64,000 nucleotides of DNA, from assembly GCF_000165125.1 (NCBI RefSeq), contig NZ_AEIU01000091.1, positions 1 to 64,000 on the forward strand, read 5' to 3'. A program made the position numbers and the translations under genes. The notes under the pieces were generated by a model. The model made no database searches and was not told the origin of the DNA. It saw only the letters and a program-made list of their open reading frames with translations. Shown here one piece after another: positions 36,767 to 50,856 of the stretch. The stretch is from Vibrio caribbeanicus ATCC BAA-2122 (GTDB taxonomy: Bacteria; Pseudomonadota; Gammaproteobacteria; Enterobacterales; Vibrionaceae). How positions within the stretch are numbered: the first letter of the stretch is position 1; the number at the start of each line of letters is the position of its first letter.

Positions 36767-37822
36767 ATGCAAGTATCCGATTTCCATTTTGAGCTACCCG
36801 ATGAGCTTATCGCTCGATACCCACAACCTGAACGTACGGCCAGTCGATTACTGCAATTAGATGGTAATTCGGGGGACTTAAAAGACGGTACTTTTGTTGA
36901 TGTACTTGCGCAAGTGCAGCCTGGAGACCTTGTCGTTTTCAATAATACAAGAGTGATTCCTGCGCGAATGTTTGGCCGCAAAGAATCTGGTGGTAAATTA
37001 GAGGTATTGGTCGAACGTGTTCTAGATGAAAAAAGTATTTTGGCACACGTTCGCTGTTCTAAATCACCCAAGCCAGGTTCAACGATTTTTGTTGGTGAGC
37101 ATGATGAGTTTTCAGCGCAAATGGTGGCACGACACGATGCTTTGTTTGAGCTTAAATTTAACTCCGATCAAAATGTCCTGTCAGTTTTGGAACAAATAGG
37201 GCACATGCCACTCCCTCCCTATATCGATAGACCCGATGAAGATTCGGATAAAGAACGCTATCAGACAGTGTACAACCAAAAGCCAGGAGCGGTTGCTGCA
37301 CCGACAGCAGGTCTCCATTTTGATGAGCTGATGCTTGAAAAACTGGCGCAAAAAGGCGTTGAGCTTGCTTATGTTACTTTACATGTTGGAGCTGGTACAT
37401 TTCAGCCAGTAAAAGTTGACAACATACATGATCATCATATGCATGCAGAGTATGTAGAAGTGCCTGCCTCCGTGATCGATGCGATTAAAGCAACTAAGGC
37501 GCGAGGAGGGCGAATTATAGCAGTAGGCACGACATCGGTACGTTCACTTGAAAGTGCTGCTCAACATGCGTTGACGAATGGAACAGAGCTTGCTCCTTTT
37601 TTTGGAGACACTGAAATTTTTATTTACCCTGGATATGAATACCAATTAGTAGATTGTTTGATTACTAATTTTCATCTTCCTGAATCGACGCTTATTATGT
37701 TAGTCAGCGCTTTTGCTGGCTACGAAAATACGATGAATGCTTATCACCATGCGGTAAAGAATAACTACCGATTCTTCAGCTACGGTGATTCAATGTTTAT
37801 CAAGAAAAAGACCGCTAAGTAG
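36767..37822 (+). CDS. queA: S-adenosylmethionine:tRNA ribosyltransferase-isomerase
   Basis: A 351-residue enzyme that adds the epoxycyclopentanediol ring from SAM to 7-aminomethyl-7-deazaguanine in tRNA, the penultimate step of queuosine. Typical blocks are [43 protein letters not shown] and [10 protein letters not shown]. It is followed by tgt, as in most gamma-proteobacteria. Confidence 0.97.
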   Translation: MQVSDFHFELPDELIARYPQPERTASRLLQLDGNSGDLKDGTFVDVLAQVQPGDLVVFNNTRVIPARMFGRKESGGKLEVLVERVLDEKSILAHVRCSKSPKPGSTIFVGEHDEFSAQMVARHDALFELKFNSDQNVLSVLEQIGHMPLPPYIDRPDEDSDKERYQTVYNQKPGAVAAPTAGLHFDELMLEKLAQKGVELAYVTLHVGAGTFQPVKVDNIHDHHMHAEYVEVPASVIDAIKATKARGGRIIAVGTTSVRSLESAAQHALTNGTELAPFFGDTEIFIYPGYEYQLVDCLITNFHLPESTLIMLVSAFAGYENTMNAYHHAVKNNYRFFSYGDSMFIKKKTAK

Positions 37823-37856
37823 AAAATATATTTAGCGGAACTCATAACATGGGTAG

Positions 37857-39068
<1,212 letters not shown>

Positions 39069-39247
39069 ATTTGATGAGGCTGTCGGTGTGATTGCCGTAG
39101 CCTCTAATCGGTCAACAGACCCTTATAAGTAAGCGTAGGCAAAATATTTTTGAGAGGGTGATCGCTGTTAATGAACCCCATACTTGAAACTGTGCTGCAG
39201 ATGCCCAACTTGGATATTGATAAAAAATAATAGAGGATATTTATATT
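39069..39247 (+). other. tgt-yajC gap with possible 19-codon ORF
   Basis: GAGGCT and AGCCTC near 39076-39104 form a small hairpin. A 19-codon frame at 39171-39230 (MNPILETVLQMPNLDIDKK) lies just before yajC, with GAGAGG 13 bases upstream of its ATG. Support for translation is weak. Confidence 0.25.
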
Positions 39248-39577
39248 ATGAGTTTAATCTCTAATGCTTATGCGGCAGATGCTGCTCCAGCTGGCGGCGG
39301 CTTTGAAATGTTGATTATGCTTGGCATGTTTGCTTTGATCTTTTACTTTATGATTTACCGCCCACAAGCAAAACGTGTAAAAGAGCACAAGAACCTAATG
39401 GCCTCTATGGGCAAAGGCGATGAAGTACTCACAAGTGGTGGTTTGGTTGGTAAAATTACCAAAATCACAGAAGAGAATGACTACATTTCTGTTGAACTCA
39501 ATACCAACAATGAAATTGTTATCAAGAAAGACTTCGTTACTGCAGTGTTGCCAAAAGGTACGCTTAAATCTCTATAA
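39248..39577 (+). CDS. yajC: Sec translocase subunit YajC
   Basis: A 109-residue inner-membrane protein with one membrane segment (about 20-40, MLIMLGMFALIFYFMIYRPQ) followed by a small cytoplasmic domain with MGKGDEVLTSGGLVGKI. YajC joins SecDF near SecYEG. Upstream of secD by 20 bases. Confidence 0.95.
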   Translation: MSLISNAYAADAAPAGGGFEMLIMLGMFALIFYFMIYRPQAKRVKEHKNLMASMGKGDEVLTSGGLVGKITKITEENDYISVELNTNNEIVIKKDFVTAVLPKGTLKSL

Positions 39578-39597
39578 ACAGCTAAAGGATCCTCGCT

Positions 39598-41454
39598 GTG
39601 TTAAATCGCTACCCGATATGGAAGTACATGATGGTGGTGTTTACCATCGCTATTGCGGCATTGTACGCACTTCCAAATATTTACGGTGAAGATCCGGCCA
39701 TTCAAATTACAGGGGCGCGTGGCGCCTCTGTAAATATGTCGACGCTGGATTCTGTCACTCAAGCTCTTGACCAAAAGAGTCTTTCCTATAAATCCATTGC
39801 TTTAGAAGATGGATCAATTCTTGTTCGTTTTAATGATACAGATGCACAAATCAGTGCAAGAGATGTTATTAATGAAGCGTTAGGCCGGGATAATATTGTC
39901 GCTCTTAACCTTGCTCCTGCGACTCCAAACTGGCTCGATTCTATTGGCGCAGCACCATTGAAGCTAGGTCTTGATCTCCGTGGTGGTGTTCACTTCTTAA
40001 TGGAAGTGGATATGGACGCGGCAATGGAAAAACTCGTTGGCCAGCAAGAAGAGGCTTTTCGCAGTGAATTACGTGAAGAGAAAATTCGCTACCGTTCTAT
40101 TCGCGAGTCTGGTTCAGACTCTGTTGAAGTTATCCTGAGGAATGAAAAACAACTTGCTGATGCAATGTCATTATTGAGTGCTAACCATCGTGATATGACA
40201 TTTTCTCAATCGGATGCTGGTGGACGTTTCTTGCTGAGAGCGACTTTTACTGAGCAGCGTCTTGCTGAAGTGCGTAATTATGCTGTTGAACAAAATATTA
40301 CCATTTTACGTAATCGAGTTAACGAGCTTGGTGTGGCAGAACCTTTGGTACAACGTCAAGGCGCAGCTCGTATTGTTGTGGAGCTTCCAGGGGTTCAGGA
40401 CACAGCGCGTGCCAAAGAAATCTTAGGTGCAACGGCTACTCTTGAATTTCGAGAAGTTGATTCTCGTGCAGACCTCTCTGCGGCAATGAATGGACGTGCT
40501 CCTGCTGGAAGCGAAATTAAATTCGACCGTAATGGTCGTCCTGTCGTACTGAAAAAACGCGTTATTCTTGGTGGTCAGAGTATCACTGATGCGAGTTCAA
40601 GTGCTGATGAATATGGTCGTCCTCAAGTCAATATTGATCTCGATAGTGAAGGTGGGAACAAAATGTCGGCATTTTCTAAGAAAAATATCGGCAAGTTGAT
40701 GGCAACGGTTTTCGCAGAGTATAAAGACAGCGGTAAACGTACACCGGAAGGAAAAGTCGTTTTATCTAAACACGAAGAAGTGATCAATCAGGCGACGATT
40801 CAATCTGCTCTTGGACGCAGTTTCAGGATAACAGGTATTGATTCGGCAGCGGAAGCTCACAACCTTGCTTTGCTATTACGTGCAGGTGCTTTGATTGCAC
40901 CTATCTCTATCGTTGAAGAGCGTACTATTGGTCCTTCAATGGGGCAGCAAAATATCGATATGGGTATTCAGGCGTGTATTTGGGGTATGGTTGCTGTGAT
41001 GCTATTTACCTTACTCTATTATCGTAAATTTGGCTTTATTGCCAATATGGCCTTATTAGCCAACCTGATATTGATCGTCGGTGTGATGTCGATGATACCC
41101 GGTGCGACTATGACGCTACCTGGCATTGCAGGTATTGTTTTAACCGTGGGTATGGCGGTAGATGCTAATGTCTTGATTTTTGAAAGGATTCGAGAGGAGC
41201 TTCGTGATGGTAGAAACCCTCAACAGGCGATTCACCAAGGTTATGCCAATGCCTTTAGTACCATTGCTGATGCGAACATTACCACGCTAATTACTGCGAT
41301 TATCCTTTTTGCCATCGGTACAGGTGCAATTAAAGGGTTTGCTGTGACACTGTCTATCGGTATTTTGACCTCCATGTTTACGGCTATCATTGGTACACGT
41401 TGTGTAGTTAACCTGATTTATGGCGGTAAGCGCATAGATAAATTGTCGATTTAA
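39598..41454 (+). CDS. secD: Protein translocase subunit SecD
   Basis: A 618-residue RND-like membrane protein that uses the proton gradient to pull preproteins across during late export. One N-terminal membrane segment, a large periplasmic domain (about 30-450) including [16 protein letters not shown], and five C-terminal segments with [18 protein letters not shown]. The start is GTG at 39598. Confidence 0.97.
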   Translation: MLNRYPIWKYMMVVFTIAIAALYALPNIYGEDPAIQITGARGASVNMSTLDSVTQALDQKSLSYKSIALEDGSILVRFNDTDAQISARDVINEALGRDNIVALNLAPATPNWLDSIGAAPLKLGLDLRGGVHFLMEVDMDAAMEKLVGQQEEAFRSELREEKIRYRSIRESGSDSVEVILRNEKQLADAMSLLSANHRDMTFSQSDAGGRFLLRATFTEQRLAEVRNYAVEQNITILRNRVNELGVAEPLVQRQGAARIVVELPGVQDTARAKEILGATATLEFREVDSRADLSAAMNGRAPAGSEIKFDRNGRPVVLKKRVILGGQSITDASSSADEYGRPQVNIDLDSEGGNKMSAFSKKNIGKLMATVFAEYKDSGKRTPEGKVVLSKHEEVINQATIQSALGRSFRITGIDSAAEAHNLALLLRAGALIAPISIVEERTIGPSMGQQNIDMGIQACIWGMVAVMLFTLLYYRKFGFIANMALLANLILIVGVMSMIPGATMTLPGIAGIVLTVGMAVDANVLIFERIREELRDGRNPQQAIHQGYANAFSTIADANITTLITAIILFAIGTGAIKGFAVTLSIGILTSMFTAIIGTRCVVNLIYGGKRIDKLSI

Positions 41455-41462
41455 GGCTGGGA

Positions 41463-42416
41463 ATGAATATGTTTCAGATTCTGAAAGCAGAAAAAGTGAT
41501 CGACTTTATGCGTTGGTCAAAGTGGACAATGATCCTTTCTATTCTGATGATAGGCGGTTCAATTTTTTCTTTGTCCACAAAATGGTTAAACTGGGGTTTA
41601 GACTTTACTGGCGGTACTTTAATTGAGGTTGGTTTTCAACAACCCGCTCAACTTGAAGAAATTCGTACCGCACTAGAGGCGAAAGGCTTTGGTGATGCAA
41701 CAGTACAAAACTTTGGTAGCTCACGTGATGTGATGGTACGTTTGCGCCCTCGTGAAGGGGTGGCTGGTGAGATGCTTGGGCATCAAATTTTGGATGCGAT
41801 TACACAAGGCACCGGTGAAACCGTTGAGATGCGCCGCATTGAGTTTGTTGGACCAAACGTTGGTGATGAATTAGCAGAAAATGGTGGCTTAGCTATCATT
41901 GCTTCTCTTATTTGTATTCTTCTTTATGTATCAGCACGATTCCAGTGGAGGCTAGCTGCAGGTGCTGTATTGGCATTGGCGCATGATGTCATTATTACTC
42001 TTGGTGTGTTTTCGTTTTTACAGATTGAGGTGGATTTAACCATAGTTGCGGCACTCTTAACCGTAGTTGGTTACTCACTTAATGACACCATTGTTGTATT
42101 TGACCGGATCCGTGAAAACTTCCGAAAAATGCGAAAAGGCACCTCTGCTGAAATCATGAATAGCTCAATTACGCAAACGCTGAGTCGAACTCTGATCACT
42201 TCTGGGACGACTTTGTTGGTGGTGATTGCTTTGTTTACCCAAGGTGGTGCAAATATTCATGGTTTTGCGCTTGCTCTTCTACTAGGTATTACCGTAGGTA
42301 CTTATTCTTCAATATATGTCGCATCTGCGTTGGCATTGAAACTTGGAATAACCAAAGAACACCTCATCATACCTGAAGTTGAAAAGGAAGGCGCTGAGCT
42401 CAACGAGATGCCTTAA
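41463..42416 (+). CDS. secF: Protein translocase subunit SecF
   Basis: A 317-residue partner of SecD, with six membrane segments. GLDFTGGTLIEV follows the first segment, and GYSLNDTIVVFDRIRENF and ITSGTTLLVVIALF are family blocks. It begins 8 bases after secD and ends at a strong terminator. Confidence 0.97.
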   Translation: MNMFQILKAEKVIDFMRWSKWTMILSILMIGGSIFSLSTKWLNWGLDFTGGTLIEVGFQQPAQLEEIRTALEAKGFGDATVQNFGSSRDVMVRLRPREGVAGEMLGHQILDAITQGTGETVEMRRIEFVGPNVGDELAENGGLAIIASLICILLYVSARFQWRLAAGAVLALAHDVIITLGVFSFLQIEVDLTIVAALLTVVGYSLNDTIVVFDRIRENFRKMRKGTSAEIMNSSITQTLSRTLITSGTTLLVVIALFTQGGANIHGFALALLLGITVGTYSSIYVASALALKLGITKEHLIIPEVEKEGAELNEMP

Positions 42417-42436
42417 AGTCATCACATTTTTAGGAT

Positions 42437-42475
42437 CAAAGCCGCTGATTTTCAGCGGCTTTGTTGTTTTTGTGT
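42437..42475 (+). terminator. Terminator of yajC-secDF
   Basis: AAAGCCGCTGA pairs with TCAGCGGCTTT (42438-42462) across a TT loop; TGTTGTTTTTG follows. Confidence 0.88.
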
Positions 42476-42527
42476 CAGGCTTATTGATACCTAATCGCCT
42501 TCGTATAAATCAACTAGGAGCCAGTGA

Positions 42528-43376
42528 ATGAATGTGAACAGTCTATGCCAACTTACGTCATTACTGCTTCTTCTCGTGGTGGGTCTTCCTAGCTATGCAT
42601 CGAGCCTTTGGGAGTCTATTGCTACTCCTTCAAAAGGTGGTCCGGTTGCGATTGGTGCGTATAATAATGGGTGTTTATCAGGAGCGGTAGCGCTACCTCT
42701 AAACGGGCAAGGGTATCAGGTATTGCGCAGTCAAAAATTGCGCTACTTTGGTCATCCTAGTACGATAAAGTTCATTGAATACTTAGGCAGAGAAGTGGAG
42801 GGGTACTTTCAAAGTAGGCTTCTAGTCGCCGATATATCGTTACCTCGCGGAGGACGTTTCTCTACTGGTCATTCGAGCCATCAGACTGGTTTGGATGTCG
42901 ATATATGGTTACGTTTACCCAAAAAAGAACTTTTACCTCAAGAGCTAAACCAGCCAAGCCCAATCAGTGTCGTCGATTTGAAACAGTATCGATTAGTAAA
43001 AAAAAATTGGGATAAGCGTTATTTTGATTTGGTCAAAATGGCCGCTCAACAACTGGAGGTGGCGAGAATATTCGTTCATCCAGTGATTAAAGAGCAGCTT
43101 TGCCTTACAGAGTCATCATCTGATCGTTTGTGGTTGAGAAAAGTGCGGCCCTGGTGGGGGCATCATTATCATATGCACATCAGGCTGAGATGTCCCGAGG
43201 GAAGTACAGAGTGCCGAGCGCAAAAGTTGCCACCAGTTGGTGATGGTTGCGGTGCTGAGTTATTGAGCTGGCGTCCACAGACCAAAGCATTTCAGAAAGA
43301 GTCACCATCAACTAAAGCAAAGAGAAAAATAAAAGTGCCGCCAAAACAATGTCAGCAGTTGTTGGTTGAAGGTTAG
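42528..43376 (+). CDS. mepA: Penicillin-insensitive murein endopeptidase MepA
   Basis: A 282-residue periplasmic LAS-family zinc peptidase that cuts cross-links between peptidoglycan stem peptides. A signal peptide (about 1-24) is followed by the zinc motif HSSHQTGLDVDIW (near 112-124) and WWGHHYHMHIRL (near 207-218), which hold the His and Asp ligands. It converges on yfhL with only 4 bases between. Confidence 0.93.
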   Translation: MNVNSLCQLTSLLLLLVVGLPSYASSLWESIATPSKGGPVAIGAYNNGCLSGAVALPLNGQGYQVLRSQKLRYFGHPSTIKFIEYLGREVEGYFQSRLLVADISLPRGGRFSTGHSSHQTGLDVDIWLRLPKKELLPQELNQPSPISVVDLKQYRLVKKNWDKRYFDLVKMAAQQLEVARIFVHPVIKEQLCLTESSSDRLWLRKVRPWWGHHYHMHIRLRCPEGSTECRAQKLPPVGDGCGAELLSWRPQTKAFQKESPSTKAKRKIKVPPKQCQQLLVEG

Positions 43377-43380
43377 CTTA

Positions 43381-45038
<1,658 letters not shown>

Positions 45039-45208
45039 TGCGTTGTTCTCTCTTGTCACAAAATCTTATTTGACTGATTTATCGTCTAGGATCAGGGGCG
45101 AAAATTTTACGTGAAAATGCCACCAAAGACTACTTGAAATCCGCAAAAAGGCAAAAGACTTACAAATAGTAGGTTTTTATGGATTAGAGAGGGGAATAGA
45201 AATACTCT

Positions 45209-45231
45209 AGGGGACATATTAAACGTCCCCT
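45209..45231 (-). terminator. Hairpin after rdgC
   Basis: AGGGGAC(A)T and A(C)GTCCCCT form a strong stem 17 bases beyond the rdgC stop; the T-run on the minus strand is poor. Confidence 0.55.
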
Positions 45232-45247
45232 TGTATGAACAACGATG

Positions 45248-46162
45248 TTAGGTTGTTGGGTTGGCTAGACCACCAAGACAATCATAGAGATTGGGTAAAA
45301 ATGCACTTAGTTCGCCACTCATTAAAGAGAAATCAGCATCGAACCGAGCCCCTTTATCTTCACGGGGAATATCGTCATTTTGATCTTTCAATTCATCAGA
45401 GAATTTCAGGCGCTTTAGGCTGCCATCTTCAGAGAGAATAAATTCGAGCCGTTCTTGCCACTCTAGAGCAAGCTTTGTGACGACTTTGTCTGCGTTAATG
45501 TGGCTTAGAATCTCATCAGAAGTGAGTTCTTGTTTCTTGCAGCGAATAATACCACCTTCTTCAAGAACAGACTTAAGCTCGGCTTCATCGAGCATGTTAA
45601 ATCCTGCAGGAAGTTGTCCTGTTTTTACCCAATCAGTGAGTGTCGTCTCGAGCGCTTTTTCTGGGAATGCGGGAACAACGGGTAGGCTTCCCATGGATTT
45701 ACGCAATAATGCCAGTACATCTTCTGCTTTTTTAAAGCTGCTCGCATCGATGAGAATTAACCCCTGGCTCGGCAAAATAAGGACGTAAGTATTTTGGCTG
45801 CGACTGAATGCTCTTGGGAGTAGATCTATGATGATCTCTTCTTTTAAATCATCCTTTTCTTTCTTTTTAAGTGGTCGTCCTTCTTGTGCTTCAAGTGCCT
45901 CAATTTTACTATTTAGCGTGTCTTTAATCACAGAAGCTGGGAGCATTTTCTCTTCTTTTTGGGCACAGATAAGGATACGGTTATCTGAAGAGTGCGTCAT
46001 CATATCGCCATGCTTACCCATAGCGCTGACCCAACCGAACTTTTGTTTATCTTGGCTTCCACAAGGAGTAAAGCGGAACTCCGTGAGTTGTTGCTCAAGC
46101 TTATCTGCATTAAATTCAATATCACGGTTAAAACGATAAACTAGACAGTTTTTGAACCACAT
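45248..46162 (-). CDS. rdgC: Recombination-associated protein RdgC
   Basis: A 304-residue DNA-binding ring protein that competes with RecA and limits recombination. The start [24 protein letters not shown], the block [21 protein letters not shown] and the C-terminal acidic region are typical; length equals E. coli RdgC (303). Single gene. Confidence 0.95.
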   Translation of the reverse strand: MWFKNCLVYRFNRDIEFNADKLEQQLTEFRFTPCGSQDKQKFGWVSAMGKHGDMMTHSSDNRILICAQKEEKMLPASVIKDTLNSKIEALEAQEGRPLKKKEKDDLKEEIIIDLLPRAFSRSQNTYVLILPSQGLILIDASSFKKAEDVLALLRKSMGSLPVVPAFPEKALETTLTDWVKTGQLPAGFNMLDEAELKSVLEEGGIIRCKKQELTSDEILSHINADKVVTKLALEWQERLEFILSEDGSLKRLKFSDELKDQNDDIPREDKGARFDADFSLMSGELSAFLPNLYDCLGGLANPTT

Positions 46163-46275
46163 ATGTTTTCTCTATACCTTTTGTTGGGGCACCAATAATA
46201 AAGACTTTTGTTGCAATTGTCTTATTTGGTACACGCAATATTGGGAGGAACATTATATGAAAATTTGTTTTCAAA

Positions 46276-46309
46276 GGTCACAAAAGTGTCATAATTGCTG
46301 GTAATAATG
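46276..46309 (+). promoter_or_regulatory. Pho box and -10 of phoB
   Basis: AGGTCAC-AAAA-GTGTCAT (46276-46293) fits the 7-4-7 Pho box, and TAATAAT (46303-46309) lies about 10 bases beyond as a -10. PhoB should activate its own operon from here. Confidence 0.75.
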
Positions 46310-46377
46310 CCTATGCATCAAAAGTGATAGTAAACGCCATTTTTGAAATAACACAACTTACATAAGGTTATGCAATT

Positions 46378-47067
46378 ATGTCTAGAAGAATTCTGGTTGT
46401 TGAAGATGAAGCCCCTATTCGAGAAATGCTTTGCTTTGTTCTTGAACAAAAAGGTTACCAAGCGGTAGAAGCAGAAGACTACGACAGTGCGGTAACAAAA
46501 CTCGCGGAACCCTTCCCTGATTTGGTTTTACTGGACTGGATGCTACCTGGTGGAAGTGGGATCAATTTTATCAAACATATGAAGCGCGAAGAGCTAACCA
46601 GAAATATTCCGGTAGTGATGCTGACAGCTCGCGGTGAAGAAGAAGACAAAGTGCGTGGCTTAGAAGTTGGAGCCGATGATTACATTACTAAACCTTTTTC
46701 ACCGAAAGAATTGGTTGCCCGTCTTAAAGCCGTTATTCGCCGTGTCACGCCAACTGCATTGGAAGATGTCATCGATGTTCAAGGTTTGCGTCTTGATCCC
46801 GTTTCGCATCGTGTGACAGCGAATGATACTGCTCTCGATATGGGACCAACCGAGTTTAAGATGTTGCATTTCTTTATGACTCATCAAGAACGAGTCTACA
46901 GTCGAGAGCAGCTACTTAATAATGTCTGGGGTACCAATGTTTATGTGGAGGATCGCACAGTAGATGTACACATCCGACGTTTAAGAAAAGCACTAGAATT
47001 TGCAGGGCATGACAAGCTGATTCAAACAGTGCGTGGTGCAGGGTACCGCTTTTCGACTAAAGCTTAA
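46378..47067 (+). CDS. phoB: Phosphate response regulator PhoB
   Basis: A 229-residue OmpR-family regulator. Receiver domain (about 1-125) with phosphoacceptor D53 in [10 protein letters not shown] and conserved lysine in [12 protein letters not shown]; winged helix at about 130-227 with [15 protein letters not shown]. It binds Pho boxes such as those before this gene and pstC. phoR follows after 25 bases. Confidence 0.97.
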   Translation: MSRRILVVEDEAPIREMLCFVLEQKGYQAVEAEDYDSAVTKLAEPFPDLVLLDWMLPGGSGINFIKHMKREELTRNIPVVMLTARGEEEDKVRGLEVGADDYITKPFSPKELVARLKAVIRRVTPTALEDVIDVQGLRLDPVSHRVTANDTALDMGPTEFKMLHFFMTHQERVYSREQLLNNVWGTNVYVEDRTVDVHIRRLRKALEFAGHDKLIQTVRGAGYRFSTKA

Positions 47068-47092
47068 TGAACTATTCCAGTTGGAGAAACCA

Positions 47093-48394
47093 GTGGTAGA
47101 AAGGTTAACCTGGAAAAAACTTACGTGGGAGTTGAGCCTTTTTTATGCGCCTTGGGTTGTTGTTGGATGGATTTTTGGACATATGTCATGGTTATTGCTC
47201 ACTGCGACTGTGATACAACTCGTATGGCATCTAAATAATCAGGTACGACTATCAGCTTGGCTCTGGGATGAAAAGCGCCTCACTCCACCATCAGGGAGTG
47301 GGCATTGGCTATCATTGTTTGATGGCTTATATCGCTTACAGCAGAGGCAGAGAAATAAACGCAAAGAGCTGACTAATTTAATTCGCCGTTTTCGTAACGG
47401 TGCCGAATCTCTGCCCGATGCCGTCGTGGTTTTTCGTGGAGAAGGAAATATCGTTTGGTGCAACAAGCTAGCGCAGCACTTGCTGGGGTTTAAATGGCCA
47501 GATGATTCTGGTCAACCCATATCTAACCTCATTCGTACTCCTGATTTTATTAAGTATCTCAATAAAAAAGATTTTTCTGAGCCACTAGAGATGCGTTCCC
47601 CTTTTAACATTGAACGAATTCTAGAACTTCGGATTGTTCCTTATACCGAGGGCGAGCATCTTATGGTTGTGCGTGATGTTAGTCAGCTCAAGCAATTGGA
47701 AGGGATGAGGCGCAATTTCTTTGCGAATGTTTCACATGAACTCAGAACGCCAATGACGGTCTTGCAAGGCTACCTAGAAATGACAGAAGATCCTGATCTT
47801 GTTGTTGGTCCAATGTGGAGCAAAGCCCATGGTGTTATGACAGAGCAACTCAATCGTATGAACAGCCTAGTTAATCAGTTATTGACGTTGTCAAAGATTG
47901 AGGCTGCGCCGATGCACGAGCTAGAGGACGTGGTGAATGTTCCTGCTATGCTAGAGGTGCTAGAAAAAGAAGCGGTAAGTTTAAGTGGGGCGAATAAACA
48001 CCAGCTTATATTCGATGTAGATGAATCACTCAGGGTTCTTGGAGATGACGACCAGTTGCGCAGTGCCATTTCAAACCTAGTTTATAATGCTGTGAAGTAT
48101 ACCTCTTCCGGTGCCAGGATTTGTGTACGATGGTATGCTTCTTCTCAGGGAGCACATCTCGAGGTAGAAGATAGTGGTGAAGGTATTGAAGCTCAACATT
48201 TACACCGTTTAACAGAACGTTTTTATCGTGTGGACAGAGCGCGCTCTCGTGACACAGGTGGCAGTGGATTAGGACTGGCAATTGTCAAGCATGCGCTTTC
48301 CCATCACGATTCCCGACTACAAATACATAGTGAGGTAGGAGTTGGAAGTAAGTTCTCATTTATTCTTCCTTCAAGGTTGGTGGTAGGGATATGA
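47093..48394 (+). CDS. phoR: Phosphate sensor kinase PhoR
   Basis: A 433-residue membrane sensor kinase. Two close N-terminal membrane segments (about 10-55), a PAS domain (about 95-200), the phosphoacceptor His in [12 protein letters not shown] (near 215), and ATP motifs [18 protein letters not shown] and GSGLGLAIV. The frame is open from 47033 inside phoB, but the GTG at 47093 follows TTGGAGAAA and gives the family start. Its stop overlaps the pstS start by 4 bases. Confidence 0.95.
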   Translation: MVERLTWKKLTWELSLFYAPWVVVGWIFGHMSWLLLTATVIQLVWHLNNQVRLSAWLWDEKRLTPPSGSGHWLSLFDGLYRLQQRQRNKRKELTNLIRRFRNGAESLPDAVVVFRGEGNIVWCNKLAQHLLGFKWPDDSGQPISNLIRTPDFIKYLNKKDFSEPLEMRSPFNIERILELRIVPYTEGEHLMVVRDVSQLKQLEGMRRNFFANVSHELRTPMTVLQGYLEMTEDPDLVVGPMWSKAHGVMTEQLNRMNSLVNQLLTLSKIEAAPMHELEDVVNVPAMLEVLEKEAVSLSGANKHQLIFDVDESLRVLGDDDQLRSAISNLVYNAVKYTSSGARICVRWYASSQGAHLEVEDSGEGIEAQHLHRLTERFYRVDRARSRDTGGSGLGLAIVKHALSHHDSRLQIHSEVGVGSKFSFILPSRLVVGI

Positions 48395-49338
48395 TTAAAG
48401 TGTTGGCCTTACTCCTATCACTGGCCTTTTTTCCTATTTTTGCTCAAGATGCAGTGCTTACTGATTACGAAAAAAAAGCGGGCGTGAGTGGCAGCTTGAC
48501 CAGTGTAGGCTCTGACACTCTTGCAGGAATCATGACCTTGTGGGTAGAGGCTTTTCAGCGACTCTATCCAAGTGTTAATGGACAAGTTCAGGCTTCGGGA
48601 TCATCGACAGCTCCCCCCGCTCTGGTTGAGCAAACCGCTCAGTTCGGCCCAATGAGTAGGCCGATGCGAACAAGAGAAATAGAAGCTTTTCAACGCCAGC
48701 ATGGTTATCTACCCACTGAACTCAAAGTTGCGATTGATGCTATTGGTATCTTTGTTCATAGAGACAACCCCATTAAAGGTATGAACTTCAAACAGTTAGA
48801 TAGCATTTTTTCTGCGACATTGCGTTGTGGTGCTACGGAATCCATAGTGACTTGGTCTCAATTAGGCCTCGAAGATGATTGGGCCAAACGCAGTATGCAA
48901 TTATTTGGTCGTAACTCTGTTTCTGGTACTTATGGTTATTTTAAGAAAAATGCGCTGTGTGGTGGTGACTTTCGAGACAATGTTAATGAACAGCCAGGTT
49001 CTGCGTCTGTTGTCCAATCTGTAGCGTCAGCAATTAATACCATAGGTTATTCAGGCATTGGTCACCAAATGTCAATGGTGAAATTACTTCCTATCGCTCG
49101 TTCGGGTTCGGACTATGTAAAGGCAACTCAGGAAAACATTGGTTCAGGTAAGTATCCTTTGTCACGTTATCTTTATATCTACCTTAATAAGGCTCCCTCA
49201 CAACCACTTAGTCCGATTGAGCGAGAATTTATTCGGTTTATTTACTCCCAACAGGGCCAATCTTTGGTAAGTAAAGAGGGGTATGTTCCTATTTCTGCAC
49301 GTATTGCGCAATCAGAGCTTAAAAAAGTGGGCCTTTAA
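48391..49338 (+). CDS. pstS: Phosphate-binding protein, PstS family
   Basis: A 315-residue periplasmic binding protein. A signal peptide (about 1-19) precedes [17 protein letters not shown] and [11 protein letters not shown], the phosphate-loop pattern, and [13 protein letters not shown]. It should deliver phosphate to the PstCAB transporter encoded 4 kb downstream. The ATGA overlap with phoR indicates translational coupling, which is unusual compared with E. coli, where pstS heads pstSCAB-phoU. Confidence 0.9.
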   Translation: MIKVLALLLSLAFFPIFAQDAVLTDYEKKAGVSGSLTSVGSDTLAGIMTLWVEAFQRLYPSVNGQVQASGSSTAPPALVEQTAQFGPMSRPMRTREIEAFQRQHGYLPTELKVAIDAIGIFVHRDNPIKGMNFKQLDSIFSATLRCGATESIVTWSQLGLEDDWAKRSMQLFGRNSVSGTYGYFKKNALCGGDFRDNVNEQPGSASVVQSVASAINTIGYSGIGHQMSMVKLLPIARSGSDYVKATQENIGSGKYPLSRYLYIYLNKAPSQPLSPIEREFIRFIYSQQGQSLVSKEGYVPISARIAQSELKKVGL

Positions 49339-49340
49339 AC

Positions 49341-50849
49341 TCAATCGTCTTGAAAAGTAAGTACCCACTCTACATCTTGCCAATATTGCTGTTCACTGAC
49401 TAAATCCGCTTGGAGAAGTTTATTTTGAGTGAGCCACTGGCTATTTTTATTACTCAACATCCATATTTCATTTTCAATTGACAGCGTGACATCGGATAGG
49501 GGCATATCGTTTCTTTGTCCATGCAACAAAATAGAAAGCCTGAGAATACGGATAAGACCCATAATGTGTTTTCTTTTGAATAAAGAAAAGTCTTCGAGGT
49601 CATTGAGTTTTAAAGTTTTACGTTGAAACCTAACGAGCATGGCGAGTAAGCGTTGTTGCTCTTGGTTAAAACCTGGCATGTATGTATGACGGAGTATGTA
49701 AGCAGAATGACGATGAAAAGCTTGTAAGCTAATGCTCAGCCCTACTTCGTGCAACAAGGCACTCCATTGCAGTAAATCCGAAAGCTCGGAGTTATTTTTA
49801 ATCCCCAGAGTTTTATGGACTTGATTAAATAATATCATGGCTGTGTTTCGTACATGAGTAGCATGATTTAAATCAACCAAGTGTTTACTGGCTAAGCTTT
49901 CAGTTGTCCGCATCCGGATATCAATGTGCTTTAGGCCATCCTCCATCTCATACAGTAACCCCTCACGTAAGGCCCCCTCTGAAAAGTGTATCTGGTTGAT
50001 CTTAAGGCTATGCATCACCGCCATCAAAATAGCCAGCCCAGCAACAAAAACAGGCTTGCGTTCATCAGATAGGCCTTCAAGTTCAATATCATTGATGCAT
50101 TTCCATTGTTGAAGCGCAATAATCAAGGTATCTAATCTTTCAGGGGTGATGACCCCATCATAATGACCCATCGCGATTAAAACTTCTCGGATCGCTTTTA
50201 TAGAGCCTGATGATCCAAAAGCAATGTCCCATCCTTTTTTGCGGTAGGTGCTAGCAAAAGATTCCAGTTTCTGCTCTGCAGCGAGACAAGCTGCAGTAAA
50301 GTTCCTGATTGATAGTTCTCCGTTGGGGAAAAAAGATCGCGTATAACTCACGCATCCCATTTGTTTACTGTTGACGAGTTCTGGCTCAAACCCCTTTCCT
50401 ATAATCACCTCTGTACTACCTCCACCAATATCAATAACTAACTTAGAATCAGATTGGGGTTGAGTATGGGCGACGCCCAAGTAAATTAATCGAGCTTCCT
50501 CGATTCCGGGGATGATTTCTATTTTAAAGGGGAGGACCTCACGCGCACGTTGAAGAAAGATATGAGCATTATTGGCTTCACGAAGGGTATGTGTTGCGGC
50601 GATTCGAACGTTTTCTGCTTCAAAGCCTTGAAGGCGCTCGGCAAATATAGCAAGGCAGGCGAGGCCACGTTCGATAGAAGCATTATCCAAATTATGTTGT
50701 TTATCCAGTCCTGATGCAAGATGGACGCGTTGCTTGTGTTTACTGACTAGCTGCAGATCTTGATCGATAACTTTGGCAACGACCATGTGAAAGCTGTTAG
50801 AGCCAAGGTCGATAGCGGCGACATCTCTATTTGTTGTAGCATTGCTCAT
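49341..50849 (-). CDS. ppx: Exopolyphosphatase
   Basis: A 502-residue Ppx/GppA enzyme that removes terminal phosphates from polyphosphate. The ATPase-fold motifs [16 protein letters not shown] (about 10-25), [12 protein letters not shown] and the C-terminal HD-like region with [17 protein letters not shown] are present. A TTG at 50867 opens the frame, but the ATG at 50849 avoids overlap and fits the family start. It follows ppk after 7 bases and converges with pstS, 2 bases apart. Confidence 0.95.
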   Translation of the reverse strand: MSNATTNRDVAAIDLGSNSFHMVVAKVIDQDLQLVSKHKQRVHLASGLDKQHNLDNASIERGLACLAIFAERLQGFEAENVRIAATHTLREANNAHIFLQRAREVLPFKIEIIPGIEEARLIYLGVAHTQPQSDSKLVIDIGGGSTEVIIGKGFEPELVNSKQMGCVSYTRSFFPNGELSIRNFTAACLAAEQKLESFASTYRKKGWDIAFGSSGSIKAIREVLIAMGHYDGVITPERLDTLIIALQQWKCINDIELEGLSDERKPVFVAGLAILMAVMHSLKINQIHFSEGALREGLLYEMEDGLKHIDIRMRTTESLASKHLVDLNHATHVRNTAMILFNQVHKTLGIKNNSELSDLLQWSALLHEVGLSISLQAFHRHSAYILRHTYMPGFNQEQQRLLAMLVRFQRKTLKLNDLEDFSLFKRKHIMGLIRILRLSILLHGQRNDMPLSDVTLSIENEIWMLSNKNSQWLTQNKLLQADLVSEQQYWQDVEWVLTFQDD

Positions 50850-50856
50850 GTTTTGC

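Noticed and set aside
39571-39600. Frameshift between yajC and secD
   Set aside because: A second frame continues through the junction, but both genes have complete family-length proteins and a normal 20-base gap.
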